NCBI GenBank assembly: GCA_965216695.1 | Contig: OZ244212.1 | Span: forward strand, 2,232,001 to 2,296,000 | Source: G965216695 sp965216695 | Lineage (GTDB): Bacteria > Pseudomonadota > Gammaproteobacteria > Pseudomonadales > Azotimanducaceae | Direction: 5' to 3' | DNA: 64,000 nt | Part shown: in pieces, positions 43,249 through 51,470 of the stretch | How the letters are laid out: every line of letters starts with the position of its first letter | Numbering within the stretch: position 1 is the stretch's first letter | Notes under the pieces: generated by a model | Database searches by the model: none | What the model was told of the DNA's origin: nothing | Seen by the model: the letters and a program-made list of their open reading frames with translations, nothing else | Made by a program: the position numbers and the translations under genes

Positions 43249-44406
43249 TCAGCGCAGAATCAGCGGGTAGTCGAGGGCCGAATCCCACAGCAGCTGCGTA
43301 ACGCTCGCGTACCGGCTTTCGTTGGCAAACCCATGATGTCGCAATGTCTCCATGTCACGAACGATCTGCTGAAGCGGACCCGCATCGTACACCACGGCCG
43401 TACCGGCCGCGTCGCTCACCAGCCGAACGGTCTGCGCAGACGCCTGCACCGCATGCGTTCCGGCAAGGTACAGGTCCGCTTTGTCCTCGTCCGTGGGTAC
43501 GGCGCCGCGCTGGGCACGCTGCCACGCACGGTCCAGTTCGGCATAGAAGTACGCGCGGGCGGAACGATGGAGTGCCAGTGCTTTACCGAACTTGGTCTGG
43601 GCAAGCATCTGATCCTTCAGACGCGTGCCGCTACCAGCCGGCGTCTTGTCGCGGACGAGGTCTCTAAGCACCTCCAGTGCCTGCGACGCCAGCACCAGAG
43701 TTACCGGCACATAGGTCGCGAACAGAACCCGGCCGGGGCAACGGTAAAGCGAACCGGTATGCAGCGCGTTCGGCGCGGCAAACTCATCCTGCACGATCGG
43801 AACCGTTTGGTCCGCGGGCACGAACACATCGGATACCAGCACGTCGTTGCTGCCGGTGCCGCGCATACCGAGCACGTGCCAGTTGTCCGCGATCTCGCAA
43901 GCATGCATCGGTAACACCGCTAGAAAACGTTCTTGCGCGCAGACGATCGGTGTCATGAACCATTGCGCGTAGTGGCACCCGCTCACGAAACCGTTGCGGC
44001 CAGATACCTGAAATCCGCCTTCAACGCGACGCGCGTCCAGCGCACGATTGCCGCTGGCCGCAACAACGCAGTCCACGTCGTCACCCCAGAGGCGCTGCAC
44101 CAGCGATTCGGGCCAGGTTGCCGCGAGCAGGCGTGCAGCATTGGTGACCATGACGAACCACGCAACGCACGGGTCGTGCTGTGCCAGCGTTTCGGTTATC
44201 CGAGCGCAGGTTACCGGGTCGGTTTCAAGGCCTCCCAGCGACCGGGGCGCAAACGCACGTGCGAAACCCGCGTCTACGAACGCGTCCACCACTTCTTTGT
44301 GCAGCCGACCATGCGTTTCCGACCAGCTTCTGTGCGTGGATACCACATCGCCGAGATTGCGCGCAGCGTCAACGAGTGAGGCCTCTGAAAAACTTTTATC
44401 GATCAT
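43249..44406 (-). CDS. Acyl-CoA dehydrogenase-fold flavoprotein (hydroxylase-like)
   Basis: A 385-residue protein of the ACAD/HpaB-type group: VVDAFVDAGFARAFAPRSLGGLE (N-domain), CVAWFVMVTNAARLLAATWPESLVQRLWG, VVAASGNRALDARRVEGGFQVSGRNGFVSGCHYAQWF (beta domain) and MRGTGSNDVLVSDVFVPADQTV. The C-terminal domain is helical. The catalytic Glu of acyl-CoA dehydrogenases is not evident, as in oxygenase members such as HsaA, which use FMNH2 from a partner reductase. It is first of three neighbouring oxidoreductase genes. Confidence 0.87.
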   Translation of the reverse strand: MIDKSFSEASLVDAARNLGDVVSTHRSWSETHGRLHKEVVDAFVDAGFARAFAPRSLGGLETDPVTCARITETLAQHDPCVAWFVMVTNAARLLAATWPESLVQRLWGDDVDCVVAASGNRALDARRVEGGFQVSGRNGFVSGCHYAQWFMTPIVCAQERFLAVLPMHACEIADNWHVLGMRGTGSNDVLVSDVFVPADQTVPIVQDEFAAPNALHTGSLYRCPGRVLFATYVPVTLVLASQALEVLRDLVRDKTPAGSGTRLKDQMLAQTKFGKALALHRSARAYFYAELDRAWQRAQRGAVPTDEDKADLYLAGTHAVQASAQTVRLVSDAAGTAVVYDAGPLQQIVRDMETLRHHGFANESRYASVTQLLWDSALDYPLILR

Positions 44407-44433
44407 ACGCGCAGGCTACCAGCGCGTGGGCTA

Positions 44434-44562
44434 TCAACCCATAAGCAACCACACTCCCGCGACCAGCATGCTCATACTCGCCCAGAAAAAGTACGGGCTC
44501 AGGTAGGCCAGCGCCTGCGCCACGCGATCAGTGTGGTGCGTTGGTTCGTTCGATCCTTTCAT
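44434..44562 (-). CDS. Small membrane protein (42 aa)
   Basis: ATG 44562 is preceded by GAGGGAAG about eight bases upstream, and the frame closes at 44434, 27 bases before the dehydrogenase-fold gene. The product is MKGSNEPTHHTDRVAQALAY… with a polar first half and one hydrophobic helix (residues 19-42, rich in Phe/Met/Val/Leu/Trp). It is shorter than usual gene-finder limits. Placement immediately upstream suggests co-transcription with the flavoprotein, but its role is unknown. A true gene is likely given the good ribosome site. Confidence 0.6.
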   Translation of the reverse strand: MKGSNEPTHHTDRVAQALAYLSPYFFWASMSMLVAGVWLLMG

Positions 44563-44841
44563 GTACTGCTTCCCTCGGTCGGCTGTTATGCGTTCGTTTT
44601 GTGCCGCAGTTCACAGTTATCCGGGAAAGCGCGGATTCGGACAATTCGAATCCCTCGAGGAATTGTGTCGACAATGTATCGGGAGGCGTTTCAGCGTCCC
44701 AAAATAATGAAGAGATTATGGATTAAAATGGATTCGACGGTCGTAACGTATTGATTTATGGTTTTTATTTCAAATTGTAAGACGTGTGTTGCAAAGCGAG
44801 GCTTTTATTCCGGCAAAGATTCGGTATGCTTATCGACCTCA

Positions 44842-44916
44842 CTAGCCGGTGCTGTATGAATATACAGTGTATTCTCCTCGGCAGGGCGAACGGCACAGCT
44901 CATAAGCACCGGCTAG
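44842..44916. repeat. Inverted repeat with 51-base loop, structured element
   Basis: CTAGCCGGTGCT (44842-44853) is exactly complementary to AGCACCGGCTAG (44905-44916). Pairing continues outward as CCTCA against TGAGG with one bulged base, about 17 base pairs in total. The loop includes CTGTATGAATATACAG, which can also fold as a small hairpin. It could be a transcription end, a structured RNA or a mobile-element scar; I cannot assign a family. Confidence 0.65.
44852..44867. promoter_or_regulatory. LexA-like (SOS) box
   Basis: CTGTATGAATATACAG is CTGT-N8-ACAG, the gammaproteobacterial LexA consensus, with an AT-rich centre. It overlaps the left arm of the inverted repeat. No SOS-type gene sits directly beside it: the nearest minus-strand start is at 44562 (290 bases), and no plus-strand gene starts before 46444. 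It may be a chance or a palindrome of the structured element. Confidence 0.4.
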
Positions 44917-44987
44917 TTGAGGCCAACCCCGCTCCAGATCACCCCATCTAGCCCCTAACGGGCCCTTGATTGACCCTTCGCACGCGC

Positions 44988-45833
44988 TCAATTCTGCGCT
45001 TCGGGCACGTCCGGCAGTGTGTCCCGCCACGGGAACTCGCGATCGGCAACCGCAAAGAACTCCGGGTTCAGAACCGAGTCGCCTTTGTTGTACCCGATTT
45101 CTGAACCATCCACTGCCCAAACGTCACCGCCAGCAGCCGCGAGCACTGCGTGCGCTGCGGCAATGTCCCATTCAGACGTGGGGCCGAGGCGTGGATACAG
45201 ATCGGCGCCCCCTTCGGCCAGAATGCACAGCTTCAACGAGCTGCCGACCGGTCGGCGCTCGATGCCGGGAAACCGCGACTCCAGCGCACCGACAAACGCT
45301 TCGAGACGTTCGCCGCCGTGACTGCGGCTCGCTACGACGGTGCATACGCGTGAACGGTCCATCGGCCTGCCTTGAAGGACGACCTCTTCACACTCTGCAT
45401 CGATTCGCACCGCATGCCCGGCACTCGCATCTCCCAGATAGACCTGGTCGCGAACGGGTAGCGCAACGACACCAAGCAACGGCCGCCCATCCACAATGAG
45501 CGCGATGTTCACCGTGAACTCGCCGTTGCGACTGACGAACTCCTTCGTACCGTCCAGCGGATCGACGAGCCAGTACCGCTGCCACCCCCGGCGCTCCTCG
45601 AACGGCGGCGGCACGGACTCCTCCGAAAACACCGGAATATCCGGGGTCATGTCGGCAAGGCCGTCGACAATCACGCGATGCGCAGCCAGATCGGCCTGCG
45701 TCAGCGGCGACCGATCCGATTTGATGTCGACGGCAAAGTCCGTTCCGTACACGTCCAGAATGGCGCTACCGGCCCGACGTGCGAGTGTGACGAGGTCATT
45801 ATGGTTAGGCAGTCCGCGGGTCCAGTCTTTCAT
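44988..45833 (-). CDS. cysQ: 3'(2'),5'-bisphosphate nucleotidase
   Basis: A 281-residue inositol-monophosphatase-fold phosphatase that removes 3'-phosphate from PAP/PAPS, clearing the by-product of sulfate assimilation. VFSEESVPP (Glu), YWLVDPLDGTKEFVSRNGEFTVNIALI (DPLDGT metal site) and SEWDIAAAHAVLAAAGG (WDxAA) are all present. The order nudE-cysQ on one strand and yrfG on the other is the conserved Pseudomonas arrangement. It ends 71 bases from the inverted-repeat element. Confidence 0.95.
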   Translation of the reverse strand: MKDWTRGLPNHNDLVTLARRAGSAILDVYGTDFAVDIKSDRSPLTQADLAAHRVIVDGLADMTPDIPVFSEESVPPPFEERRGWQRYWLVDPLDGTKEFVSRNGEFTVNIALIVDGRPLLGVVALPVRDQVYLGDASAGHAVRIDAECEEVVLQGRPMDRSRVCTVVASRSHGGERLEAFVGALESRFPGIERRPVGSSLKLCILAEGGADLYPRLGPTSEWDIAAAHAVLAAAGGDVWAVDGSEIGYNKGDSVLNPEFFAVADREFPWRDTLPDVPEAQN

Positions 45834-45854
45834 TGTCCACTCATTACAGTCCGC

Positions 45855-46403
45855 TTATTGGAGTTCGCGCATCAGTATCGGATAGGCAATCGCCAGCGCT
45901 GCGACCGCGCGCGCTTCGCGGAATTCCGCATCGGCCAGCAGTTCCGGTATTCGCTCGACCGGCCACGGAACGACTTCCGGAGGCTCCGGTTCATCGCCTG
46001 GCAGCGACTCCGGATACAGATCGGTCGCGAGCATCGCGTGGATGGTGAATCCCATGTGACCCGGCGCAACGGTCATGTGTTTGAGGTGGCGGATGCGACG
46101 CGCTCCGAACCCCACTTCTTCTTTCAGTTCCCGGTTGGTCGCCGCAACCAGGTCTTCCCCCAACTCGCTGGCACCTTTGGGCAGAGACAACTGATGTTCG
46201 TGGAACCCCGCAGCGTATTCCCGGATGAGCAGTACTTCGTTCGCGTCATTGACCGCAACCGCAATCACTGCCGCGCGACCACCTGCCGGCAGGCGTTCGT
46301 ACACGCGTTCGTCCCCGCCGGCAAATCGCAGCCATAGGCGCTCGATTCGGAACAGCCTGGAGCGCCCGACGATCTCGGTTTTCAGTATCTCCGGTAACGA
46401 CAA
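45855..46403 (-). CDS. nudE: ADP compounds hydrolase NudE
   Basis: A 182-residue NUDIX enzyme hydrolysing Ap3A, ADP-ribose and NADH. VGRSRLFRIERLWLRF and ERVYERLPAGGRAAVIAVAV match NudE; LLIREYAAGFHEHQLSLPKGASELGEDLVAATNRELKEEVGFGA contains the NUDIX box. DLYPESLPGDEPEPPEVVPWPVE is the NudE-specific tail. It ends 21 bases before cysQ and is divergent from yrfG, with about 40 bases between the starts. Confidence 0.95.
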   Translation of the reverse strand: MSLPEILKTEIVGRSRLFRIERLWLRFAGGDERVYERLPAGGRAAVIAVAVNDANEVLLIREYAAGFHEHQLSLPKGASELGEDLVAATNRELKEEVGFGARRIRHLKHMTVAPGHMGFTIHAMLATDLYPESLPGDEPEPPEVVPWPVERIPELLADAEFREARAVAALAIAYPILMRELQ

Positions 46404-46443
46404 AGGGAGTCCGGGCGCGCACTACGAACGATATACTGCGCGG

Positions 46444-47109
46444 ATGGTACTGGATTGGCCCAACATTGACACCGTCCTTCTGGATATGGACGGAACCCTG
46501 CTGGACCTGCACTTCGACAACACGTTGTGGAACCACGTGCTACCGGAAAGATACGCTCGCGAGCACGCGGTAGACGACGTGGCCGCGCGCGACTTTCTGT
46601 TCGCCGAAATGCGGGCCACACGCGGCAGCATGAACTTCTACTGCCTGGACTACTGGGCCCGTTTCACGCGCATGGATCTGCTGTCGCTGCACGAAGAGCT
46701 GGTGGCGTTGATTCAATTCCGTCCCGGTGCGCTGGAGCTGCTGGACTGGTTACGGCAGCAACGCAAGCACGCCGTTCTCGTTACCAACGCCCACCCGGAC
46801 AGCCTGCGGATCAAGGATCGCGCATGCCGCATCGTCAGTCTCGTGGACACCGCCGTGTCCACGCACGACCTGGGACTGCCCAAGGAGGAACCCGAGTGTT
46901 GGCGCAAACTCCGCACCCACGTCACGTTCGATCCCGCGCGCACGCTGCTGGTAGACGACAGCCAGCCGGTGCTGCAGAGCGCGGCCGCTTTCGGCATATC
47001 GCACCTGCGGACAGTCGCACAACCGGACTCCAACCGCCCCGAGCGCTCGGGCCTCGACTTTCCCGCGCTGACCGACTTTCGCAACCACCTGCCAGCCAAT
47101 GCCCTCTGA
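46444..47109 (+). CDS. yrfG: GMP/IMP nucleotidase YrfG (HAD family)
   Basis: A 221-residue HAD phosphatase: VLLDMDGTLLDLHFDNTLW (motif I), VLVTNAHPDSLRIKD (motif II), STHDLGLPKEEPECWRKL (motif III Lys) and LLVDDSQPVLQSAAAFGI (motif IV). LDYWARFTRMDL lies in the cap. Chosen at ATG 46444 because the earlier frame overlaps nudE. It lies next to hslR with an 11-base overlap, as in other gammaproteobacteria. It hydrolyses purine nucleoside monophosphates. Confidence 0.92.
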   Translation: MVLDWPNIDTVLLDMDGTLLDLHFDNTLWNHVLPERYAREHAVDDVAARDFLFAEMRATRGSMNFYCLDYWARFTRMDLLSLHEELVALIQFRPGALELLDWLRQQRKHAVLVTNAHPDSLRIKDRACRIVSLVDTAVSTHDLGLPKEEPECWRKLRTHVTFDPARTLLVDDSQPVLQSAAAFGISHLRTVAQPDSNRPERSGLDFPALTDFRNHLPANAL

Positions 47110-47512
47110 TACAACGCCCCAACCCGACCGCGTGCGTATCGACCAGTGGCTTTGGGCGGCACGGTTCTACCGCACGCGCTCCCTCGCCAAAGCGGCGGTA
47201 AACGGCGGCAAGGTTCATCTGAACGCCCAACGAACCAAGCCTGCAAAAGAATTGACGGTTGGTGACCGAGTCACCATTCAGAAGCAGGCAGTGACCACCA
47301 CAGTGGTCGTCGAAGCGTTGTCCAACCGCCGGGGCAGTGCGACCGTTGCGGCCGAGTTGTATCGCGAGACACCAGACAGCATCGAGCAACGTGAGTCCTG
47401 GCGCGCCCAACGCCGGATGGAGCGCGCTGGCCTCGTCGTGCCGAAGCGCAAACCCAACAAACGCGAGCGGCGCGAGCTGACCGACCTGAAAAAGCAGACC
47501 ACCCAGGACTGA
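47099..47512 (+). CDS. hslR: S4-domain RNA-binding heat-shock protein Hsp15
   Basis: A 137-residue protein. The S4 domain is VRIDQWLWAARFYRTRSLAKAAVNGGKVHLNAQRTKPAKELTVGDRVTI (residues 12-60). A basic C-terminal tail follows (RMERAGLVVPKRKPNKRERRELTDL). Hsp15 binds stalled 50S-peptidyl-tRNA complexes and assists their recycling. It starts inside the yrfG 3' end. In many gammaproteobacteria hslO lies between hslR and pckA, but it is absent here. Confidence 0.92.
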   Translation: MPSDTTPQPDRVRIDQWLWAARFYRTRSLAKAAVNGGKVHLNAQRTKPAKELTVGDRVTIQKQAVTTTVVVEALSNRRGSATVAAELYRETPDSIEQRESWRAQRRMERAGLVVPKRKPNKRERRELTDLKKQTTQD

Positions 47513-47588
47513 AACTCGACGCCGGCGGCCGTCCGAACGCACATTCTGCAGGTTTCCCAGCATCCCGCTTACAATGCTTTTCATTCTC

Positions 47589-47637
47589 AATCGGGGCGAT
47601 GTTAGTATGCTGAGCTTCCTTCTGGAGCGCCCCGATT
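47589..47637 (+). other. pckA 5'-leader hairpin flanking the ribosome site
   Basis: AATCGGGGCG (47589-47598) pairs perfectly with CGCCCCGATT (47628-47637), a 10-base-pair stem with a 29-base loop. The ribosome-binding GGAG (47624-47627) sits at the foot of the right arm, and the ATG (47639) follows one base after the stem. Folding would control pckA translation. Confidence 0.6.
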
Positions 47638-47638
47638 C

Positions 47639-49204
47639 ATGGCCGTAGACATCGATTCGACCAAGAAAAACACCGTCTATCAGAACCTTTCGAGCGCCCG
47701 ACTCGCGGAACTTTCCGTGTTGGGGGGTGAGGGACAGTTCGCCAGCAACGGCGCCATTGTTGTGCGCACCGGCAAGCGCACCGGCCGCTCCCCGAAAGAT
47801 CGTTTCATCGTCGAAGAACCGTCCACGAGCGACTCGATCGACTGGGGCGACATCAACCAGCCGATCGATCCCAAAGTGTTCGACGCACTTTGGGACCGCG
47901 TATGCGTCTATGTGTCCGGTCTGGATACCTATTTTTCACAGCTGCATGTGGGAGCGGACCCGGAACACTATCTGCCCATCGAAGTTACGACAGAGTTCGC
48001 CTGGCACGGACTGTTCGGACGTTCGCTTTTCATAGCACCAGAACACTACAACCCGCACAATAAAGAAGCGTGGCAGATCATCAACGCCCCCGGGTTCACC
48101 TGCGTACCCGAACGTGACGGCACCAACAGCGACGGCACGGTGATGATCAACTTCGCTCAGCGAAAGGTACTCCTGGCCGGCATGCCGTATGCGGGCGAGA
48201 TGAAAAAATCCATGTTCAGCGTGCTCAACTTTCTTCTGCCCGAGAAAGACGTACTGCCCATGCACTGTTCGGCCAACCTTGGAGCAGATGGCGACGTAAC
48301 GCTGTTCTTCGGTTTGTCAGGTACTGGCAAAACAACACTATCTGCGGATCCGGATCGTTTCCTGATCGGCGACGACGAACACGGCTGGGGCAAAGGTACC
48401 GTGTTCAACTTCGAAGGCGGCTGCTATGCCAAGTGCATTGACCTAAGCAGAGAAAACGAACCCGTCATCTATGACGCCATCGCGTTCGGGGCCATTGTCG
48501 AAAATGTGATTATCGACGAAGACACGCGAGAACCCGATTACACGGACGGTTCGCTCACGGAAAATACCCGCGCCTGCTATCCGCGCTCCAACATTGCGCT
48601 CAAAGTCGACGACAACCGTGCAGGTGAGCCGAAGAACATCATCTTCCTAACGTGCGACGTCAGCGGCGTGCTGCCGCCGGTTGCACGTCTGTCGAAAGAA
48701 GCTGCGGCCTACCATTTTCTGTCCGGTTACACCGCTCAGGTGGGCTCGACGGAGGTGGGTTCCACCGATCCTTACAAAGCCACATTCTCCACTTGCTTCG
48801 GCGCACCGTTCTTCCCACGGCCCGCCGGCGTGTACGCCGACCTGCTGATCCGGCGCATCGAAGAATTCGGCTCCAACGTCTACCTGGTGAATACCGGCTG
48901 GACCGGCGGCGGCTACGGTACTGGCGAACGGTTCCGGATTCCGGTTACGCGGGCAATCATCGCGGCCATCCAGTCCGGCGCCCTCGCTGATGTGCCAACG
49001 GAACACCTGGCCGGCCTGAACCTCGACATCCCAACGCAGATCCCAGGTGTGGAAGACAACATTCTGAACCCGCGCAACACCTGGGCAGACAAGGACGCGT
49101 ACGACGCCGCAGCGCGCTCACTGATCGAGAAGTTCCACGCCAACTTCACACGCTTCGACGTTGATGCGGATATTGTGGCGGCTGGTCCAACCGCGGATTT
49201 CTAG
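47639..49204 (+). CDS. pckA: Phosphoenolpyruvate carboxykinase (ATP)
   Basis: A 521-residue enzyme converting oxaloacetate plus ATP to phosphoenolpyruvate in gluconeogenesis. It has RTGKRTGRSPKDRFIVEEP, KKSMFSVLNFLLPEKDVLPMHCSAN, the P-loop FFGLSGTGKTTLSADPDRFLIGDDEHGWG and NFEGGCYAKCIDL. These match ATP-type PckA. Full length, no anomaly. A hairpin overlaps the leader, and the next gene is gshA 42 bases later. Confidence 0.97.
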   Translation: MAVDIDSTKKNTVYQNLSSARLAELSVLGGEGQFASNGAIVVRTGKRTGRSPKDRFIVEEPSTSDSIDWGDINQPIDPKVFDALWDRVCVYVSGLDTYFSQLHVGADPEHYLPIEVTTEFAWHGLFGRSLFIAPEHYNPHNKEAWQIINAPGFTCVPERDGTNSDGTVMINFAQRKVLLAGMPYAGEMKKSMFSVLNFLLPEKDVLPMHCSANLGADGDVTLFFGLSGTGKTTLSADPDRFLIGDDEHGWGKGTVFNFEGGCYAKCIDLSRENEPVIYDAIAFGAIVENVIIDEDTREPDYTDGSLTENTRACYPRSNIALKVDDNRAGEPKNIIFLTCDVSGVLPPVARLSKEAAAYHFLSGYTAQVGSTEVGSTDPYKATFSTCFGAPFFPRPAGVYADLLIRRIEEFGSNVYLVNTGWTGGGYGTGERFRIPVTRAIIAAIQSGALADVPTEHLAGLNLDIPTQIPGVEDNILNPRNTWADKDAYDAAARSLIEKFHANFTRFDVDADIVAAGPTADF

Positions 49205-49245
49205 CTACCCTTCGAGCTGCCATTCCACGTGACACGAGGGGGATC

Positions 49246-50814
49246 GTGGCGCCGCCCATTCCCGTAATCGCAGCCTCCGCGCTGTCGCAGCTCGCCCGCG
49301 ACCCAGCCGTCTTGCGGGGTATTGGCCGGGGTATCGAGAAAGAAAGCTTGCGCGTGCGCCCCGATGGGAACCTGTCGGAGCGTCCGCACCCGGCAGGGCT
49401 TGGATCCGCACTCACCCATCCCCTGATCACCACCGACTTCAGCGAAGCCCAGCTCGAACTGATTACCCAGGTGCACCGCTCACCCGAGGCCTGCCTCGGA
49501 CAGCTGGAGGACGTGCACCGTTTCGTCTACGCCGAGCTCGGCGACGAGCTGCTATGGCCCGCCAGCATGCCATGTCTGCTCGGCGAAGCGTCAGAGATAC
49601 CAATCGGCCGCTATGGCCGTTCCAACGTGGGGCTCAGCAAAACCATCTACCGCCGCGGCCTCGCCAACCGCTACGGCGCGTTGATGCAGACCATCTCCGG
49701 CATTCACTACAATTTCTCGCTACCTGAGGCCTTCTGGCCCGTGTTTGCGTCGCTTCGTGGTTGCGAAGACGACGAAGCGTTCCGCACCGCGTCCTACTTC
49801 GATCTGATCCGGAACTTCCGGCGCCACTCCTGGCTGCTGATCTACCTGTTCGGCGCCTCTCCTGCGGTGTGCAAATCGTTTCTCGCCCGTCGGCAGCACC
49901 CGTTAGCGCAGTTCGATGAAGGCTCGCTGTATCTGCCCCACGCAACGTCCCTGCGCATGGGCCGGCTGGGCTATCAGAGCGACGCGCAAAGCTCGCTGCA
50001 CATTTCCTACAACAGCCTCGATCAGTACGCAGACACGATGCGGTTCGCGCTGACGCAGCCGTATCCCGAATACGAACGGATTGGTGTCCGAAAAAACGGT
50101 GAGTACCAGCAGTTGAACACGGCGCTCATCCAGATCGAAAACGAGTTCTACGGCACCATACGTCCAAAGCAACCGGTCCGTACCGGAGAGCGGCCGCTGA
50201 ATGCCCTCCTGGACCGCGGCGTCGAATATGTCGAAGTTCGGTGCATGGACCTCAATCCGTTTCTGCCGCTCGGCATTGGCGACAACGAGGTGCGATTCCT
50301 GGATCTGTTCCTGCTGTTCTGCCTTATCTCTGACAGTCCGCCCGACAGCGTCGAAGAGTCTGAGATTCTGCGCGACAATCAGCTCACGGTAGTGGAACGC
50401 GGACGCGAACCCGACCTGTGGCTGCAGGCGCTGAACGGCCCAACCGCTCGCGACGAGTGGGCCAATGTCATTGTCGAGCAGTGCGCCGAGCTCGCGCCGA
50501 TCCTGGACGACGCGCACGCAACCGACGGCTTCGCCCGCACCGTCGAGGCGCAGCGCGGGAAGATCACCGCGCCGGAGAAGACACCGTCGGCAAACGTGCT
50601 GCAGACCATGCGCGACCACAAAATGCCGTTCTTCCACTTCGCGATGGACCGCGCGGTTGCCCATCGCGACGATTTCGCCAGCAACCCCTTGCCACCGGAT
50701 CGGATTGACGAGTTTCGCACCCTCGCCCAGGAATCGTTGGCGCGCCAGGAAGCAACCGAAGCCGCCGACTCACTGCCGTTCGAAGACTATCTCGAACGCT
50801 ACCTGGCCATTTGA
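49246..50814 (+). CDS. gshA: Glutamate-cysteine ligase
   Basis: A 522-residue GshA of the gammaproteobacterial type: RGIGRGIEKESLRVRPDG, THPLITTDFSEAQLELITQVHRS, TISGIHYNFSLPEAFWP, and VEVRCMDLNPFLPLGIG. It performs the first step of glutathione synthesis (gamma-glutamylcysteine). GTG 49246 has GAGGGGG upstream. The stop overlaps the TTG start of acpH. GshB is not in this window. Confidence 0.96.
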   Translation: MAPPIPVIAASALSQLARDPAVLRGIGRGIEKESLRVRPDGNLSERPHPAGLGSALTHPLITTDFSEAQLELITQVHRSPEACLGQLEDVHRFVYAELGDELLWPASMPCLLGEASEIPIGRYGRSNVGLSKTIYRRGLANRYGALMQTISGIHYNFSLPEAFWPVFASLRGCEDDEAFRTASYFDLIRNFRRHSWLLIYLFGASPAVCKSFLARRQHPLAQFDEGSLYLPHATSLRMGRLGYQSDAQSSLHISYNSLDQYADTMRFALTQPYPEYERIGVRKNGEYQQLNTALIQIENEFYGTIRPKQPVRTGERPLNALLDRGVEYVEVRCMDLNPFLPLGIGDNEVRFLDLFLLFCLISDSPPDSVEESEILRDNQLTVVERGREPDLWLQALNGPTARDEWANVIVEQCAELAPILDDAHATDGFARTVEAQRGKITAPEKTPSANVLQTMRDHKMPFFHFAMDRAVAHRDDFASNPLPPDRIDEFRTLAQESLARQEATEAADSLPFEDYLERYLAI

Positions 50815-51416
50815 ATTTTCTCGCTCACCTGCACCTCGCCGAACGTTGTGCCGGTACCAGCGGCGCGCTCACTGGCGCGGTCCTCGGCGACTTTGTGAAA
50901 GGCCCGGTGCCGGACGACCTGCCCGGCGACATCTCGCTGGGGGTTCGTCTGCACCGGCGGATCGACGCGGTCAGCAATACACTCCCGGGCGTGCGCGACA
51001 GCGCCCGCCGATTCCCACGCAACCTGCGGCGGTACGCTCCGCCGCTCATTGACGTGCTGGCCGACCACTTTCTGACCCTCGCCTGGGAGCGCCACGAATC
51101 GATACCCCTGCCGGAATTCACTGCGCGCGCCTACCGTCACCTGGCCCAGTCGATGGATCTCTTTCCGGAGCCCGGCGCGCGCTTCGTCCGCTACGCGGCG
51201 GATTGCGACCTCTTCGCAAGCTACGCGGACTGGCGCGTGGTGGAGCGGGCGATCGGCAGCATTGCCCGCCGCCTGCGCATCAACCATGAGCTCCCCACGC
51301 TGAACGCGACCATCGCGCGGGAGTTTGCGGCGTTGCACGCGGATTTCGACGCTTACTACCCGGATCTTCAGCACAGGATCCACACCTGGGTACGGGATCA
51401 CGCTCCGGAAGGTTGA
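50811..51416 (+). CDS. acpH: ACP phosphodiesterase
   Basis: A 201-residue AcpH-type protein that removes 4'-phosphopantetheine from acyl carrier protein. NFLAHLHLAERCAG at the N-terminus, GDFVKGPVPDDLPGDISLGVRLHRRIDAVSNT and PLIDVLADHFLTLAWE are the family motifs, with the HRRID His/Asp metal site. It starts at TTG 50811, overlapping the gshA stop by four bases (TTGA). E. coli AcpH is 193 residues. Confidence 0.92.
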   Translation: MNFLAHLHLAERCAGTSGALTGAVLGDFVKGPVPDDLPGDISLGVRLHRRIDAVSNTLPGVRDSARRFPRNLRRYAPPLIDVLADHFLTLAWERHESIPLPEFTARAYRHLAQSMDLFPEPGARFVRYAADCDLFASYADWRVVERAIGSIARRLRINHELPTLNATIAREFAALHADFDAYYPDLQHRIHTWVRDHAPEG

Positions 51417-51470
51417 CCGCTCGCGCTACCCCGGTACCCTTTCCGGTTCCACTCCTTGATAGGACATTGA

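Larger units (their letters stand above)
44563..44987. other. AT-rich 425-base gap, no gene supported
   Basis: The stretch 44690-44840 is markedly AT-rich compared with the rest of the window (AAAATAATGAAGAGATTATG and TTTATGGTTTTTATTTC). Open frames across it have no start site or family features. It holds the structured element at 44842-44916 and a LexA-like box. A promoter for the minus-strand genes below 44562 is expected in this gap. Confidence 0.6.

Noticed and set aside
42240..44406. Oxidoreductase trio as a named catabolic pathway
   Set aside because: No diagnostic substrate residues or transporter are present, so a pathway cannot be named.
44640..44665. TTCGAATCC sequence that resembles a tRNA T-loop
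   Set aside because: The five flanking bases on each side cannot pair and no acceptor or anticodon stem is found.
44842..44960. Inverted repeat considered as an integron attC site
   Set aside because: The end boxes do not fit RYYYAAC/GTTRRRY (GTTGAGG and CCCTAAC differ), and no integrase or cassette array is present.
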